From positions 1-64,000 of the forward strand of contig NZ_JAATEM010000008.1 of the NCBI RefSeq assembly GCF_012034205.1: DNA of 64,000 nt, written 5' to 3'. This document shows, piece after piece, positions 41,043-48,018 of the stretch. Source of the stretch: Streptomyces composti. GTDB lineage: Bacteria; Actinomycetota; Actinomycetes; Streptomycetales; Streptomycetaceae. The translations under genes were made by a program, and so were the position numbers. Below the pieces are notes generated by a model, which worked only from the letters and a program-made list of their open reading frames with translations, had not been told where the DNA came from and did not search any database. Each line of letters opens with the position of its first letter. Within the stretch, counting starts at the first letter, position 1.

Positions 41043-42165
41043 CCTCTGCACGGGCTATGGAGGGCTGGACATGGCCGTGGAGGCCCTGACCGGTGACAAG
41101 GTCGCTTACGTCGCGGAGAACGACGAAGCGGCCTCTCTTGTGCTCGCGCACCACTGGCCCGAGGTGCCCAACCTCGGGGACATCACCACGTACGACTTCA
41201 CGCAACTGGCCGGCGAGGTGGACATCATCACCGCCGGCTTCAGTTGTCAGGACATCTCCAACGCCGGAGGCAGAGAGGGGATCAATGGCAGCAAGTCCAA
41301 GATCTGGAAAGACGTCTGCCGGGCCGTACGCGATATTCGACCTCGCTACGCGTTCCTGGAGAACGTTGCGGCGATCCGCTCGCGGGGCCTCGACGTCGTC
41401 GCTGAAGACCTGGCCAGCGTCGGGTATGACCTCTGGTGGACGACTCTTCGAGCTTCCGACGTGGGAGCCGCCCACATCCGCTACCGGTGGTTCGGTATTG
41501 CCGTTCCCCACGCCGAAGGCGTCCGACGGCCCCCATGGAGGGCCGAACCAACGCAGCAGCAAGGGGAAGTACGACGCTCTGCCGGGGATGGTGGTCAACC
41601 TTCTGCCGACCCCGATCGCCCGAGACTGGAAGCCCGGGACGCTGACGCTGGGCACCAGGGGCCGCCCGCTGGGGGAAGTCGTCCTGCTGCTGAAGACCCC
41701 TACGGCCCAGCTCGGGACGAACGGGGCAGCGCAGCACCCGGACAAGAGGCGAGGGGGGGGCACGGACCGACCCTTGACGACGAAGTCTCCTTCCTTCTTC
41801 CCCACGCCCACGGCGGCGGACGGGAGGGGAGGGCCGGGGACGAGCCCGAACCGGAAGGGCGGGATGAACCTTCGGACGGCAGTTACTCACCTGCCGAATG
41901 GTGGGGGGAGTACCTGCCCGCTATCCGTAGATGGGAAAAACTGAGCGGGGTTCCCGCCCCCGCTCCCACAGAGATTGGACCCCGAGGAGGCCGCCGATTG
42001 GCGGCCCCTTTTGCTGAGTGGCTGATGGGCGTACCCGGCCATGTCACCGGGGTCCCGGGCCTGGATCGGGCCCAGCAACTCCACAAGATCGGCAACGGCG
42101 CCATGCCGCAGCAGGCGTACGTGGCGTACGAGCACATCTTCAACCTGATGAAAGAGGCCGTGTGA
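41029..42165 (+). CDS. DNA (cytosine-5) methyltransferase, frame scrambled in the middle
   Basis: A Dcm-type enzyme. Motif I (LCTGYGGLD), motif IV with catalytic Cys73 (GFSCQDISNAG), motif VI (FLENVA), motif VIII (HIRYRWFGIA) and motif X (LHKIGNGAMPQQAYVAY) are all in one open frame of 378 residues. Between residues about 160 and 305, however, that frame is mostly nonsense-like. The typical target-recognition repeats (FPTPKASDG, LLPTPIARDWK, FPTPTAADGRGG) lie in the +1 frame. Joining them needs switches near 41504-41514, 41753-41760, 41798-41808 and 41903-41908. As it reads, the target-recognition part is disrupted. The ATG at 41029 follows GGGAGGA. Confidence 0.8.
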   Translation: MPILSLCTGYGGLDMAVEALTGDKVAYVAENDEAASLVLAHHWPEVPNLGDITTYDFTQLAGEVDIITAGFSCQDISNAGGREGINGSKSKIWKDVCRAVRDIRPRYAFLENVAAIRSRGLDVVAEDLASVGYDLWWTTLRASDVGAAHIRYRWFGIAVPHAEGVRRPPWRAEPTQQQGEVRRSAGDGGQPSADPDRPRLEARDADAGHQGPPAGGSRPAAEDPYGPARDERGSAAPGQEARGGHGPTLDDEVSFLLPHAHGGGREGRAGDEPEPEGRDEPSDGSYSPAEWWGEYLPAIRRWEKLSGVPAPAPTEIGPRGGRRLAAPFAEWLMGVPGHVTGVPGLDRAQQLHKIGNGAMPQQAYVAYEHIFNLMKEAV

Positions 42166-42791
42166 CCGACACCCCTGACTCTGTTGATGTTGATGTTGAG
42201 GCCGAGGGCTGGGACGAGCCGCAGGCCACCTACCCGGAGTTTCCGGCGAACCCCCACAACCACCGCTACACCATCTCGATGAACGCCCAGGGCCCGATGC
42301 TGGTGATCCGGGCGAACACTGGGGAGGAGATCAAGGCGGCCTCCGAGGAACTGGAGGACGCCGCCGTGGGCGCGGCCATCGGCCGCGCGTGGTCCGCGTT
42401 CAAGGCCGGTGCGGCCCTCGGGAACGGTCTGGGAGCCACGCCCGTCCAGGGCCCGCCGGCGGCCCCGCAGGCGCCCACGCCGCCCCCGTTCGGGCCGAAC
42501 GTGAGCGTGCCGCAGGCGCCGGGCTACCAGGGCCCGCCGGTGCCCCCTCCTCCGCCGCCCGCTCCGGCGGCGCACAACAACGCGGCTGAGTTCTCTCAGG
42601 CCGGCTGGTACCGGCTGAACGTCCCGTTCAAGCAGAAGAGCACCTTTGACGGCATCGTGGCGCAGTACCAACTGCGCAAGGGCCGCCCGTCCGAGGGCGG
42701 GCAGGTGTCGTTCAACAAGGCGGACAAGAGCTGGTACGTGGACCCGCAGTACGCGGGCGCCTTCAGCCAGTTCAACCCCGTGCCTGCGTAG
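42162..42791 (+). CDS. phage protein with proline-rich linker
   Basis: A 209-residue protein in two parts. The N-terminal domain (PHNHRYTISMNAQGPMLVIRANTGEEIKAASEELEDAAVGAAIGRAWSAFKAG) and the compact C-terminal domain (AGWYRLNVPFKQKSTFDGIVAQYQLRKGRPSEGGQVSFNKADKSWYVD) are joined by a Pro-rich linker with seven consecutive prolines. The composition would suit an accessory DNA-binding protein, for example one acting at replication forks, but no family is recognised. GTG 42162 overlaps the methyltransferase stop, with AAAGAGG upstream. Confidence 0.6.
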   Translation: MTDTPDSVDVDVEAEGWDEPQATYPEFPANPHNHRYTISMNAQGPMLVIRANTGEEIKAASEELEDAAVGAAIGRAWSAFKAGAALGNGLGATPVQGPPAAPQAPTPPPFGPNVSVPQAPGYQGPPVPPPPPPAPAAHNNAAEFSQAGWYRLNVPFKQKSTFDGIVAQYQLRKGRPSEGGQVSFNKADKSWYVDPQYAGAFSQFNPVPA

Positions 42792-42797
42792 GGTCCC

Positions 42798-43628
42798 GTG
42801 CTCACGCTCTCACGGTCGGTGAAGCGGGCGGCCAGCGGCAAGGAGCCGTTGCCGCCCGCTTTCGCTTCGTGGGCAGCGCACGGGATACGGCCCCGGCGGG
42901 CGTCGGTGTCGATGCTCGCCGGGGTCCCCGGCACCCACAAGACACGGATCATGCTCAACGCCGTGGTCAACATGGGCGTGTCCACGCTCGCGTTCTCCAC
43001 GGACTCCGATCAGGACACGATCAGCTCTCGCCTGCTGGCGAGGGCGACGGGTACGCCGACGTCGGTCACCGAGGAGTGGCTGAGGACGGAGCCGGACAAG
43101 TGCGCCCGGCTGCTGGCTCAGTACGACTTCATCCGCTGGGACTTCCGTCCCGATCCGACCATGGATGACATCTGGCTGGGGCTGTACGCCTACCACGAGA
43201 CGGAGGGGCGCTACCCGGACCAGACGGTGATCGACATTGCCTCCGACGTCGGGCACGACGCCGGGGACGAGTGGGCGTCTCTGCGGGACCTGATGCGCCA
43301 GGCGAAGGTCATTGCCCGGGAGACCGGGACGCATCTGTGGCTGGTGCACCACTGCTCCGACTCGCCGAACACCAAGCGGCCGTGTCCGCGCCGTTCGGAC
43401 ATCCATGGCAAGGTCGCCGCCATTCCCGAGCTGATCGTCACCGTCGGCATGGACAACTCAGGCGGCCTGTACGCCGCGCCGGTGAAGAACCGACACGCCA
43501 AGGCATCGGCGGATGCCGAGATCCGTATCCCCATGACGCTGAACGCGGAGACGTCCTACGTCGGGGACTACGTGCCCCAGACCCCCGCCTACGGGGGCTG
43601 GAGCGCAGGAGAGGAGGACTGGGGTTGA
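42798..43628 (+). CDS. DnaB/RecA-like replication ATPase
   Basis: A 276-residue P-loop ATPase. Walker A is AGVPGTHKTRIML (about residue 41-53) and a Walker B-like strand is TVIDIASDVGHD. A conserved His-rich strand (THLWLVHHCSD) and a C-terminal LIVTVGMDNSGGLYAAPVKNRHA resemble the RecA core of DnaB-type helicases without the N-terminal primase-binding domain. It probably unwinds DNA or acts as a loader with the split primase downstream. GTG 42798 start; its stop overlaps the next TTG. Confidence 0.75.
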   Translation: MLTLSRSVKRAASGKEPLPPAFASWAAHGIRPRRASVSMLAGVPGTHKTRIMLNAVVNMGVSTLAFSTDSDQDTISSRLLARATGTPTSVTEEWLRTEPDKCARLLAQYDFIRWDFRPDPTMDDIWLGLYAYHETEGRYPDQTVIDIASDVGHDAGDEWASLRDLMRQAKVIARETGTHLWLVHHCSDSPNTKRPCPRRSDIHGKVAAIPELIVTVGMDNSGGLYAAPVKNRHAKASADAEIRIPMTLNAETSYVGDYVPQTPAYGGWSAGEEDWG

Positions 43629-44407
43629 GACACATAGTCATGTGGTCCGGCGGGATCACATCGTGGGCAACGGCCCGCATCATCGTTGAACGTCACGGCC
43701 CAGATGCCGTGACGTTCTTGTTTGCGGACACCAACGCGGAAGACGAAGACCTCTACCGCTTCAACGAGGAGGCCGCCGCCAAGCTGGGCGGCCAGGTCGT
43801 ACGCGTGGCAGATCCGCGGGAGCGGGACCCCTGGGACGTCTTTGAAGACGAACGCTATCTAGGGAACACCCGCCTGGCCCCCTGCTCGAAGCTGCTCAAG
43901 CAGGCACCCGCACGACGCTGGGTCGCCGACAACACCACTCCGGAGGACGCCACCCTTTACATCGGCATTGACTGGACAGAGACCCACCGCATCCCGGCGA
44001 ACCGGGCTGGCTGGGCGCCCTGGCCTGTTGAGTATCCATTGACTGAACCGCCCTACCGAGACAAAGACTTCTGGATCGAGGAGGCCCGCAGGGCTGGCCT
44101 GGAGCCCACCAGGATGTATGACCTTGGCTTCAGCCATGCGAATTGCGGGGGAGCCTGCGTCAGAGCGGGGCAGGGCCAGTGGGCCCATCTCCTGAAGGTC
44201 TTCCCTGAGCGCTACGCCTACGCGGAAGCGCGAGAGGAGCGACTGCGCCAGAAGCTCGGCAAGGACGTCTCGATCCTGCGAGATCGCCGGGGCGGAACGC
44301 TCAAGCCGTTGACTCTCAAGGCGTTCAGGGAACGCATCGAGGCCCAGGAGGCCGATGTGGACGCCGACGACATCGGCGGGTGCGGATGCTTCACGGAGGC
44401 CGCATGA
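43625..44407 (+). CDS. PAPS reductase-like (adenine nucleotide alpha hydrolase) protein
   Basis: A 260-residue protein with the N-type PP-loop (MWSGGITSWATA, the SGG-x-x-S pyrophosphate motif) and PAPS-reductase-like continuation (VTFLFADTNAEDEDLYRF). Cys pairs occur in APCSKLLK and CGGACVRAGQ near the middle and CGCF at the end. Phage members are thought to act in nucleotide or DNA/tRNA modification; the substrate is unknown. TTG 43625 has GGAGG seven bases upstream and overlaps the previous stop, so I prefer it to the ATG at 43640. Confidence 0.75.
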   Translation: MRHIVMWSGGITSWATARIIVERHGPDAVTFLFADTNAEDEDLYRFNEEAAAKLGGQVVRVADPRERDPWDVFEDERYLGNTRLAPCSKLLKQAPARRWVADNTTPEDATLYIGIDWTETHRIPANRAGWAPWPVEYPLTEPPYRDKDFWIEEARRAGLEPTRMYDLGFSHANCGGACVRAGQGQWAHLLKVFPERYAYAEAREERLRQKLGKDVSILRDRRGGTLKPLTLKAFRERIEAQEADVDADDIGGCGCFTEAA

Positions 44408-44589
44408 CCTGCCGCTACTTCCACCGCTGGAGCGAGTGGAGCACCGAGTACGAGGAATGCCCGGACGGCGAGATGGGGGTCTACGAGTACAGGTCCCGCC
44501 GCTGCAAACGGCGGGGCTGCGACATGATCGAGGAGGACTTCCGATGCGTGTCATTGTCACCGGAAGTCGTGCGTGGCCGGACCCGGTGA
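44404..44589 (+). CDS. 61-residue Cys-rich phage protein
   Basis: ATG 44404 overlaps the preceding TGA. The sequence (CRYFHRWSEWSTEYEECPDG, RRCKRRGCDM) has five Cys and many aromatic residues, typical of small phage zinc-binding proteins. It overlaps the next gene by 46 bases. Function unknown. Confidence 0.55.
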   Translation: MTCRYFHRWSEWSTEYEECPDGEMGVYEYRSRRCKRRGCDMIEEDFRCVSLSPEVVRGRTR

Positions 44590-44936
44590 GGGTCGCCCAC
44601 GAGCTGAACAAGCTCTACCTACAGCACGGCCCGTTCGTGCTCGTGCACGGCGCCTGCGCCACCGGCGCGGACGCTGCCGCCCACCACTGGTACGAGACGG
44701 CCGGCGAAGACCTCGGCTGCATCGAGGTCCGCTATCCGGCCGACTGGGAGCAGTACGGCAAGAAGGCCGGGCCTATCCGCAACAAGGAGATGGTCAGCAA
44801 GGGTGCTGACCTTGTGCTGGCGTTCCCGCTGCCCGGCGGCAGCGGGACACAGATGACGATGGAACTGGCCCGCGAAGCGGGCATCCCGGTGCAGGAGTTC
44901 GTCCATGACCGACACACACACGGGCCTGCCGCATGA
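44544..44936 (+). CDS. SLOG-superfamily (DUF2493, YspA-like) protein
   Basis: A 130-residue Rossmann-like protein. It starts with the family motif RVIVTGSRAWPDP, then LVHGACATGADAAAHHW (Gly-rich nucleotide loop), RYPADWEQYGKKAGPIRNKEMV and LVLAFPLPGGSGTQMTMELAREAGI. SLOG proteins bind nucleotides or nucleotide-derived signals; DprA is a relative. ATG 44544 follows AGGAGGA. In a phage it might sense or sequester a nucleotide messenger (inference). Confidence 0.85.
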   Translation: MRVIVTGSRAWPDPVRVAHELNKLYLQHGPFVLVHGACATGADAAAHHWYETAGEDLGCIEVRYPADWEQYGKKAGPIRNKEMVSKGADLVLAFPLPGGSGTQMTMELAREAGIPVQEFVHDRHTHGPAA

Positions 44937-45099
44937 CCTGCCGCTGGCCAAGGTCCGGATCTACAAGCAGGGCGTCTGGTGGTACTGGGAGCACCCCTGT
45001 GTCTGGCGTCCGGCGTCCACGCCGTACAACAGCTACCCCTGCGTCTCGCACGCCACGGCTCTGCAAGGGGCGTTGAGGCATCTGGAGCGGTGTGCATGA
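44905..45099 (+). CDS. 64-residue Trp-rich phage protein
   Basis: ATG 44905 lies inside the SLOG gene end (32-base overlap) and the stop overlaps the next start (ATGA). The product has a compact aromatic centre (VRIYKQGVWWYWEHPCVWRP) and a helical end (SHATALQGALRHLERC), consistent with a small folded domain. Function unknown. Confidence 0.6.
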   Translation: MTDTHTGLPHDLPLAKVRIYKQGVWWYWEHPCVWRPASTPYNSYPCVSHATALQGALRHLERCA

Positions 45100-45506
45100 C
45101 CGCGTCCAAGAAGAAGGGCACGGCCGCCGAGCGCGAGGTTGTGAACTTTCTGAAGATCTGGTGGCCCGCCGCTGAGCGGCGGGCCCTGTCCGGCAACAAG
45201 GACAAGGGCGACGTCGCCGGGATACCCGGCGTGGTCGTGGAGGTGAAGGCGGCCAGCCGCCTGGAGCTGGCCAAGTGGCAGCGCGAGACGTACGCGGAGT
45301 TGGCCAACGCCGGCGTGTCCGCCTGCGTGCTGGTGGTGAAGCGGGCGTACAAGGCCGTCGGCCAGTGGGACGCGTACGTTCCCGCGGATCAGATCCCTTC
45401 CGTGCTCCGCTGGGGCGGAGAGCAGGCCGTGACGAAGGACGGGTGTGTATGGGTGCGTATGGATCTTCTGCTCGCCGCCACGCTCTTGAAGGCCAACGGG
45501 TACTGA
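45096..45506 (+). CDS. PD-(D/E)XK nuclease, Holliday-junction-resolvase-like
   Basis: A 136-residue nuclease. The core motif is GDVAGIPGVVVEVKAASRLEL (acidic residue, then E-V-K), following an N-terminal helix KKKGTAAEREVVNFLK and the basic RRALSGNKDKG. This is the archaeal-type Hjc/VRR-like arrangement used by actinophages to resolve branched DNA. ATG 45096 overlaps the previous stop and its own stop overlaps the primase start (TGATG). Confidence 0.8.
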   Translation: MTASKKKGTAAEREVVNFLKIWWPAAERRALSGNKDKGDVAGIPGVVVEVKAASRLELAKWQRETYAELANAGVSACVLVVKRAYKAVGQWDAYVPADQIPSVLRWGGEQAVTKDGCVWVRMDLLLAATLLKANGY

Positions 45507-45880
45507 TGCCGCTTGCGCCGATCCTCGCCCACTACGGCGTAGACCTCCATGAGGGGCGGTGGGGCAACGAGATGGTGTGCTGCCCCGTCCACGGCGAGCG
45601 CCGGGCCTCCATGTCCGTCTCCGTGCAGAAGGGCCTGTTCCACTGCTTCGCCTGCGGCGCCTCGGGCGACGCCGTAAAGCTCGTCAAGTTGATGGAGGGG
45701 TGCGACTTTGCAGACGCTCTCCGCCGAGCAGAGGAGATTCTTCGAGCAGGCGGCCACGACCTACCGAGCCGATCTCGCGGCCGATACCGCCGCCCAGGGC
45801 TATCTGACGAGCCGGGGGCTGGGCGGCGCACTCGATACGTTCCGCCTGGGCGTCGTGAGGCGCCCGCTGGTCGGCCATGA
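45506..45880 (+). CDS. CHC2 zinc-finger part of a split DNA primase
   Basis: A 124-residue frame whose first 75 residues are the CHC2 primase zinc finger (CCPVHGERRASMSV, LFHCFACGASGDAVKLVKLMEGCDFADALRRAEEIL). The rest is Arg/Gly-rich and looks like out-of-frame sequence. The TOPRIM part starts inside it in another frame at 45708. The CHC2 part should bind template DNA for primer synthesis. Confidence 0.75.
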   Translation: MPLAPILAHYGVDLHEGRWGNEMVCCPVHGERRASMSVSVQKGLFHCFACGASGDAVKLVKLMEGCDFADALRRAEEILRAGGHDLPSRSRGRYRRPGLSDEPGAGRRTRYVPPGRREAPAGRP

Positions 45881-46346
45881 GCAGTACCAGGGACGCCTGG
45901 CGATCCCGTACCTGACCCCTGCGGGGGTCGTGAACATGCGTTTCCGCTGCCTCCAGCCGCACGACTGCAAGGCCGTGGACTGCCCCAAGTACCTGTCCGC
46001 CGACGGGGCGGGGACCAACCTCTACAACGTCCTGGATCTGAAGAAGGACTCGCCCTTCATCGTCGTGTGTGAGGGCGAGATCGACGCCATGTCCTTCTCT
46101 CTGGCCGGCATCCCGGCCGTGGGCGTGCCCGGCGTGGACGCCTGGCAGAAGCATTTCGCCCGCTGCCTGGAGGACTTCGAGGTCATCTACAGCGCCGGGG
46201 ACGGCGACAAGGCGGGGTCCAAGTTCAACAGCCTTCTGTCCCGCGAGGTCAAGGCCCGTCCATTGCGCTTCCCGCGAGGCATGGACGCCAATGCTCTGTA
46301 CGTAAAGGAGGGAGCCGGTGGGCTCCGACGACTCATCGAAGGATGA
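45708..46346 (+). CDS. TOPRIM part of a split DNA primase
   Basis: A 212-residue frame with the TOPRIM catalytic motifs: Glu in FIVVCEGEIDAMSF and the Asp pair in YSAGDGDKAG. Before them is the primase core entry (LAIPYLTPAGVVNMRFRCLQ). TTG 45708 has GGAGGGG seven bases upstream, so it can be translated on its own. It overlaps the CHC2 frame by 173 bases. In most phages both parts are one polypeptide; here they are either two subunits or the result of a frameshift. Confidence 0.8.
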   Translation: MQTLSAEQRRFFEQAATTYRADLAADTAAQGYLTSRGLGGALDTFRLGVVRRPLVGHEQYQGRLAIPYLTPAGVVNMRFRCLQPHDCKAVDCPKYLSADGAGTNLYNVLDLKKDSPFIVVCEGEIDAMSFSLAGIPAVGVPGVDAWQKHFARCLEDFEVIYSAGDGDKAGSKFNSLLSREVKARPLRFPRGMDANALYVKEGAGGLRRLIEG

Positions 46347-46863
46347 CCGCTGCATCTGCGGGCACATCCGCTTCCGCCATGAGCGGGAGGGCTCGCAGGA
46401 TACGCACTGCTCGCATCCGTCGTGCGCCTGCACGCAATACCACCAGGACGACCCCCGGACCAAGCCCTGCACGTGCGGGCCGGACGAAGCATGCGGTGAC
46501 CCGCGCACCAAAGAGCCCCAGTGTCCCCCGGCTTGCTCCGAGGGGCACACGTACAGCGGTAGCTGCGTGCAGCGGGCCTACGGCCCGGGAGAGCCCCCGC
46601 TGACGCCGGAGGAGGAAGGGGAGGCACCGGAGGACAGCGCCCCGTCGGAACCGCCCCCGCCCCAGCCGCCGAGGCGGCCACCGTTCGCCGTGAACTACTC
46701 CGTGCAGGGCCACCTGTACCAGCTCGCCGTCCCCGGTGACGCCACGGTGACGGCCGTGGACGGGGCCCTGGTCATCCAGCACCACTGGGGCCCGGTCTCC
46801 GGGATCGTCAAGGTGCTGCCGATCATCAGTGAGGAGAGCCATGCCGCTGAGGCTGACCAGTAA
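46318..46863 (+). CDS. phage protein with N-terminal Cys/His cluster
   Basis: A 181-residue protein. Residues 10-85 contain many Cys and His (CICGHIRFRHERE, HCSHPSCACTQYH, CTCGPDEACG, CPPACSEGH), probably two or more zinc sites. After a Pro-rich linker there is a small beta domain (FAVNYSVQGHLYQLAVPGDATVTAVDGALVIQHHWG). GTG 46318 follows GGAGGGAG and overlaps the TOPRIM gene. Function unknown. Confidence 0.6.
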   Translation: MGSDDSSKDDRCICGHIRFRHEREGSQDTHCSHPSCACTQYHQDDPRTKPCTCGPDEACGDPRTKEPQCPPACSEGHTYSGSCVQRAYGPGEPPLTPEEEGEAPEDSAPSEPPPPQPPRRPPFAVNYSVQGHLYQLAVPGDATVTAVDGALVIQHHWGPVSGIVKVLPIISEESHAAEADQ

Positions 46864-47161
46864 GGGAGCCGTCCGCTTCAGTTGGGCGGACGAGACGATG
46901 GAGGCCATCTGGACCCTGCGGCCGGAGGACACGCAGGACGAGCTGATGTCCAAGATGAAGCAGATTGTGGCCTTCATCGAGAGCCAGGGCCCCAAGGCGC
47001 CCCTGCCGGAGCGCACGCCGGGCCTGGCCCTGGAGATGACCAAGATGGCCCACCCGGCGCCACCGGGCAACGGGTGGGCGGCCATGGTGCCGCCGGAGCT
47101 GCCCGAGGACCGCAAGGGCGAGTGGGAGCTGATGCCGTCGGAGGAACAGGACAATGGCTGA
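46841..47161 (+). CDS. phage protein of unknown function
   Basis: A 106-residue protein with a defined N-terminal part (VRFSWADETMEAIWTLRPEDTQDELMSKMKQIVAFIE) and a Pro-rich second half. ATG 46841 follows GAGGAGAG; an ATG 12 bases earlier is less well placed. It overlaps both neighbours slightly. No family recognised. Confidence 0.55.
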   Translation: MPLRLTSKGAVRFSWADETMEAIWTLRPEDTQDELMSKMKQIVAFIESQGPKAPLPERTPGLALEMTKMAHPAPPGNGWAAMVPPELPEDRKGEWELMPSEEQDNG

Positions 47162-47357
47162 CCGCGAGTTCTTCATCACCGATCCGGACAGGACGGCGAA
47201 GGAGTATCCCAACCTGGAGCAGGCCGACAGGGCGGCCCGTGCCCTGATCGAGGACGGAGAGAGCGAGGTCTTCGTCATCCGCTGCACGGCCACCAGGCTG
47301 CGCCGCTACCAGCGGCAGGTGTCCGTGGCCGTCGAGGACGTCACCCGCCCGGCGTAG
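47154..47357 (+). CDS. 67-residue phage protein
   Basis: ATG 47154 overlaps the preceding gene by eight bases. The sequence (REFFITDPDRTAKEYPNLEQADRAARALIEDGESEVFVIRCTATRL) reads like a compact alpha/beta fold. Last gene of the rightward operon; a strong terminator follows 60 bases later. Confidence 0.6.
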   Translation: MADREFFITDPDRTAKEYPNLEQADRAARALIEDGESEVFVIRCTATRLRRYQRQVSVAVEDVTRPA

Positions 47358-47417
47358 CATGTGGAGGCCGTCCCGGCCTCCCGGCTTCATCACCCGGGCA
47401 CCTCTCCTCGGGACAGC

Positions 47418-47450
47418 AAAGAGCCCACCCCTTCGGGGGTGGGCTCTTTT
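47418..47450. terminator. perfect UUCG terminator between early and late modules
   Basis: A 14-bp stem (AAAGAGCCCACCCC 47418-47431 with GGGGTGGGCTCTTT 47436-47449) closed by a TTCG tetraloop ends in a T-run on the plus strand and has a fair T-run on the minus strand. It separates convergent phage operons. Confidence 0.95.
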
Positions 47451-47521
47451 GTTTGCCCGCAGGGGACCTTGCGGGCAACTGCTGCCGTCTTCGACGATAC
47501 CGGACGCCACTGACAGATGGG

Positions 47522-47779
47522 TCAGTCCGTGACTGATCCCTTCCCGACCGCCTTGCGTACGGCTTCCTCGATGCGCTTGGTCAGTACACCGTTGGTGTTC
47601 TCGTGGATCTCGTGCAGGACTTCGTCCTGCTTGCCCAGGCGGCCCTGGAGGATCACCACGGCCAGCACAGGGCCGATCAGGGTCACGTATTCGGCCGTCG
47701 GCTCGCCGCCGATGGCGAGGCCCACATAGCCGGCCACGCAGATGGCGAAGACGATCACCTGCATCAGTCGGTCGCTCAT
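47522..47779 (-). CDS. holin-like membrane protein
   Basis: An 85-residue protein with two hydrophobic segments (VIVFAICVAGYVGLAIGG, YVTLIGPVLAVVILQG) and a charged C-terminus (KQDEVLHEIHENTNGVLTKRIEEAVRKAVGKG), the layout of a class II holin. It is the last gene of the leftward late operon and overlaps the peptidoglycan-binding gene (ATGA), a usual place for lysis functions. Confidence 0.65.
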   Translation of the reverse strand: MSDRLMQVIVFAICVAGYVGLAIGGEPTAEYVTLIGPVLAVVILQGRLGKQDEVLHEIHENTNGVLTKRIEEAVRKAVGKGSVTD

Positions 47780-48018
47780 TCGTCCTCCCTCAAAGACGGG
47801 TGCTTCAGCCTGTCCAGGACCTCGGCCGTGGCCCTGTCCAGGACGCCTGTCACCGGGAGGCGGAAGAGCTTCTGCACGCCCCGCAGAGCCGCTTTCGTGG
47901 CGTCGTCCATCGCCCCGGTCACATCGAGGTTCAGAGCCCGCTGTGCGGTCCTCACGGCCTCTCTCTCGCCCTCGTTGGCGGGGGCGATGATCACCCGGTC
48001 AGGGGGCCAGTTCGTCAT
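47776..48018 (-). CDS. peptidoglycan-binding (PG_binding_1) protein
   Basis: An 80-residue protein with one PG_binding_1 unit (EREAVRTAQRALNLDVTGAMDDATKAALRGVQKLFRLPVTGVLDRATAEVLDRL). No hydrolase domain is attached. It may target lysis or adsorption to the wall. ATG 48018 overlaps the stop of the upstream virion gene; both ends overlap neighbours, so it is translationally coupled. Confidence 0.8.
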   Translation of the reverse strand: MTNWPPDRVIIAPANEGEREAVRTAQRALNLDVTGAMDDATKAALRGVQKLFRLPVTGVLDRATAEVLDRLKHPSLREDE

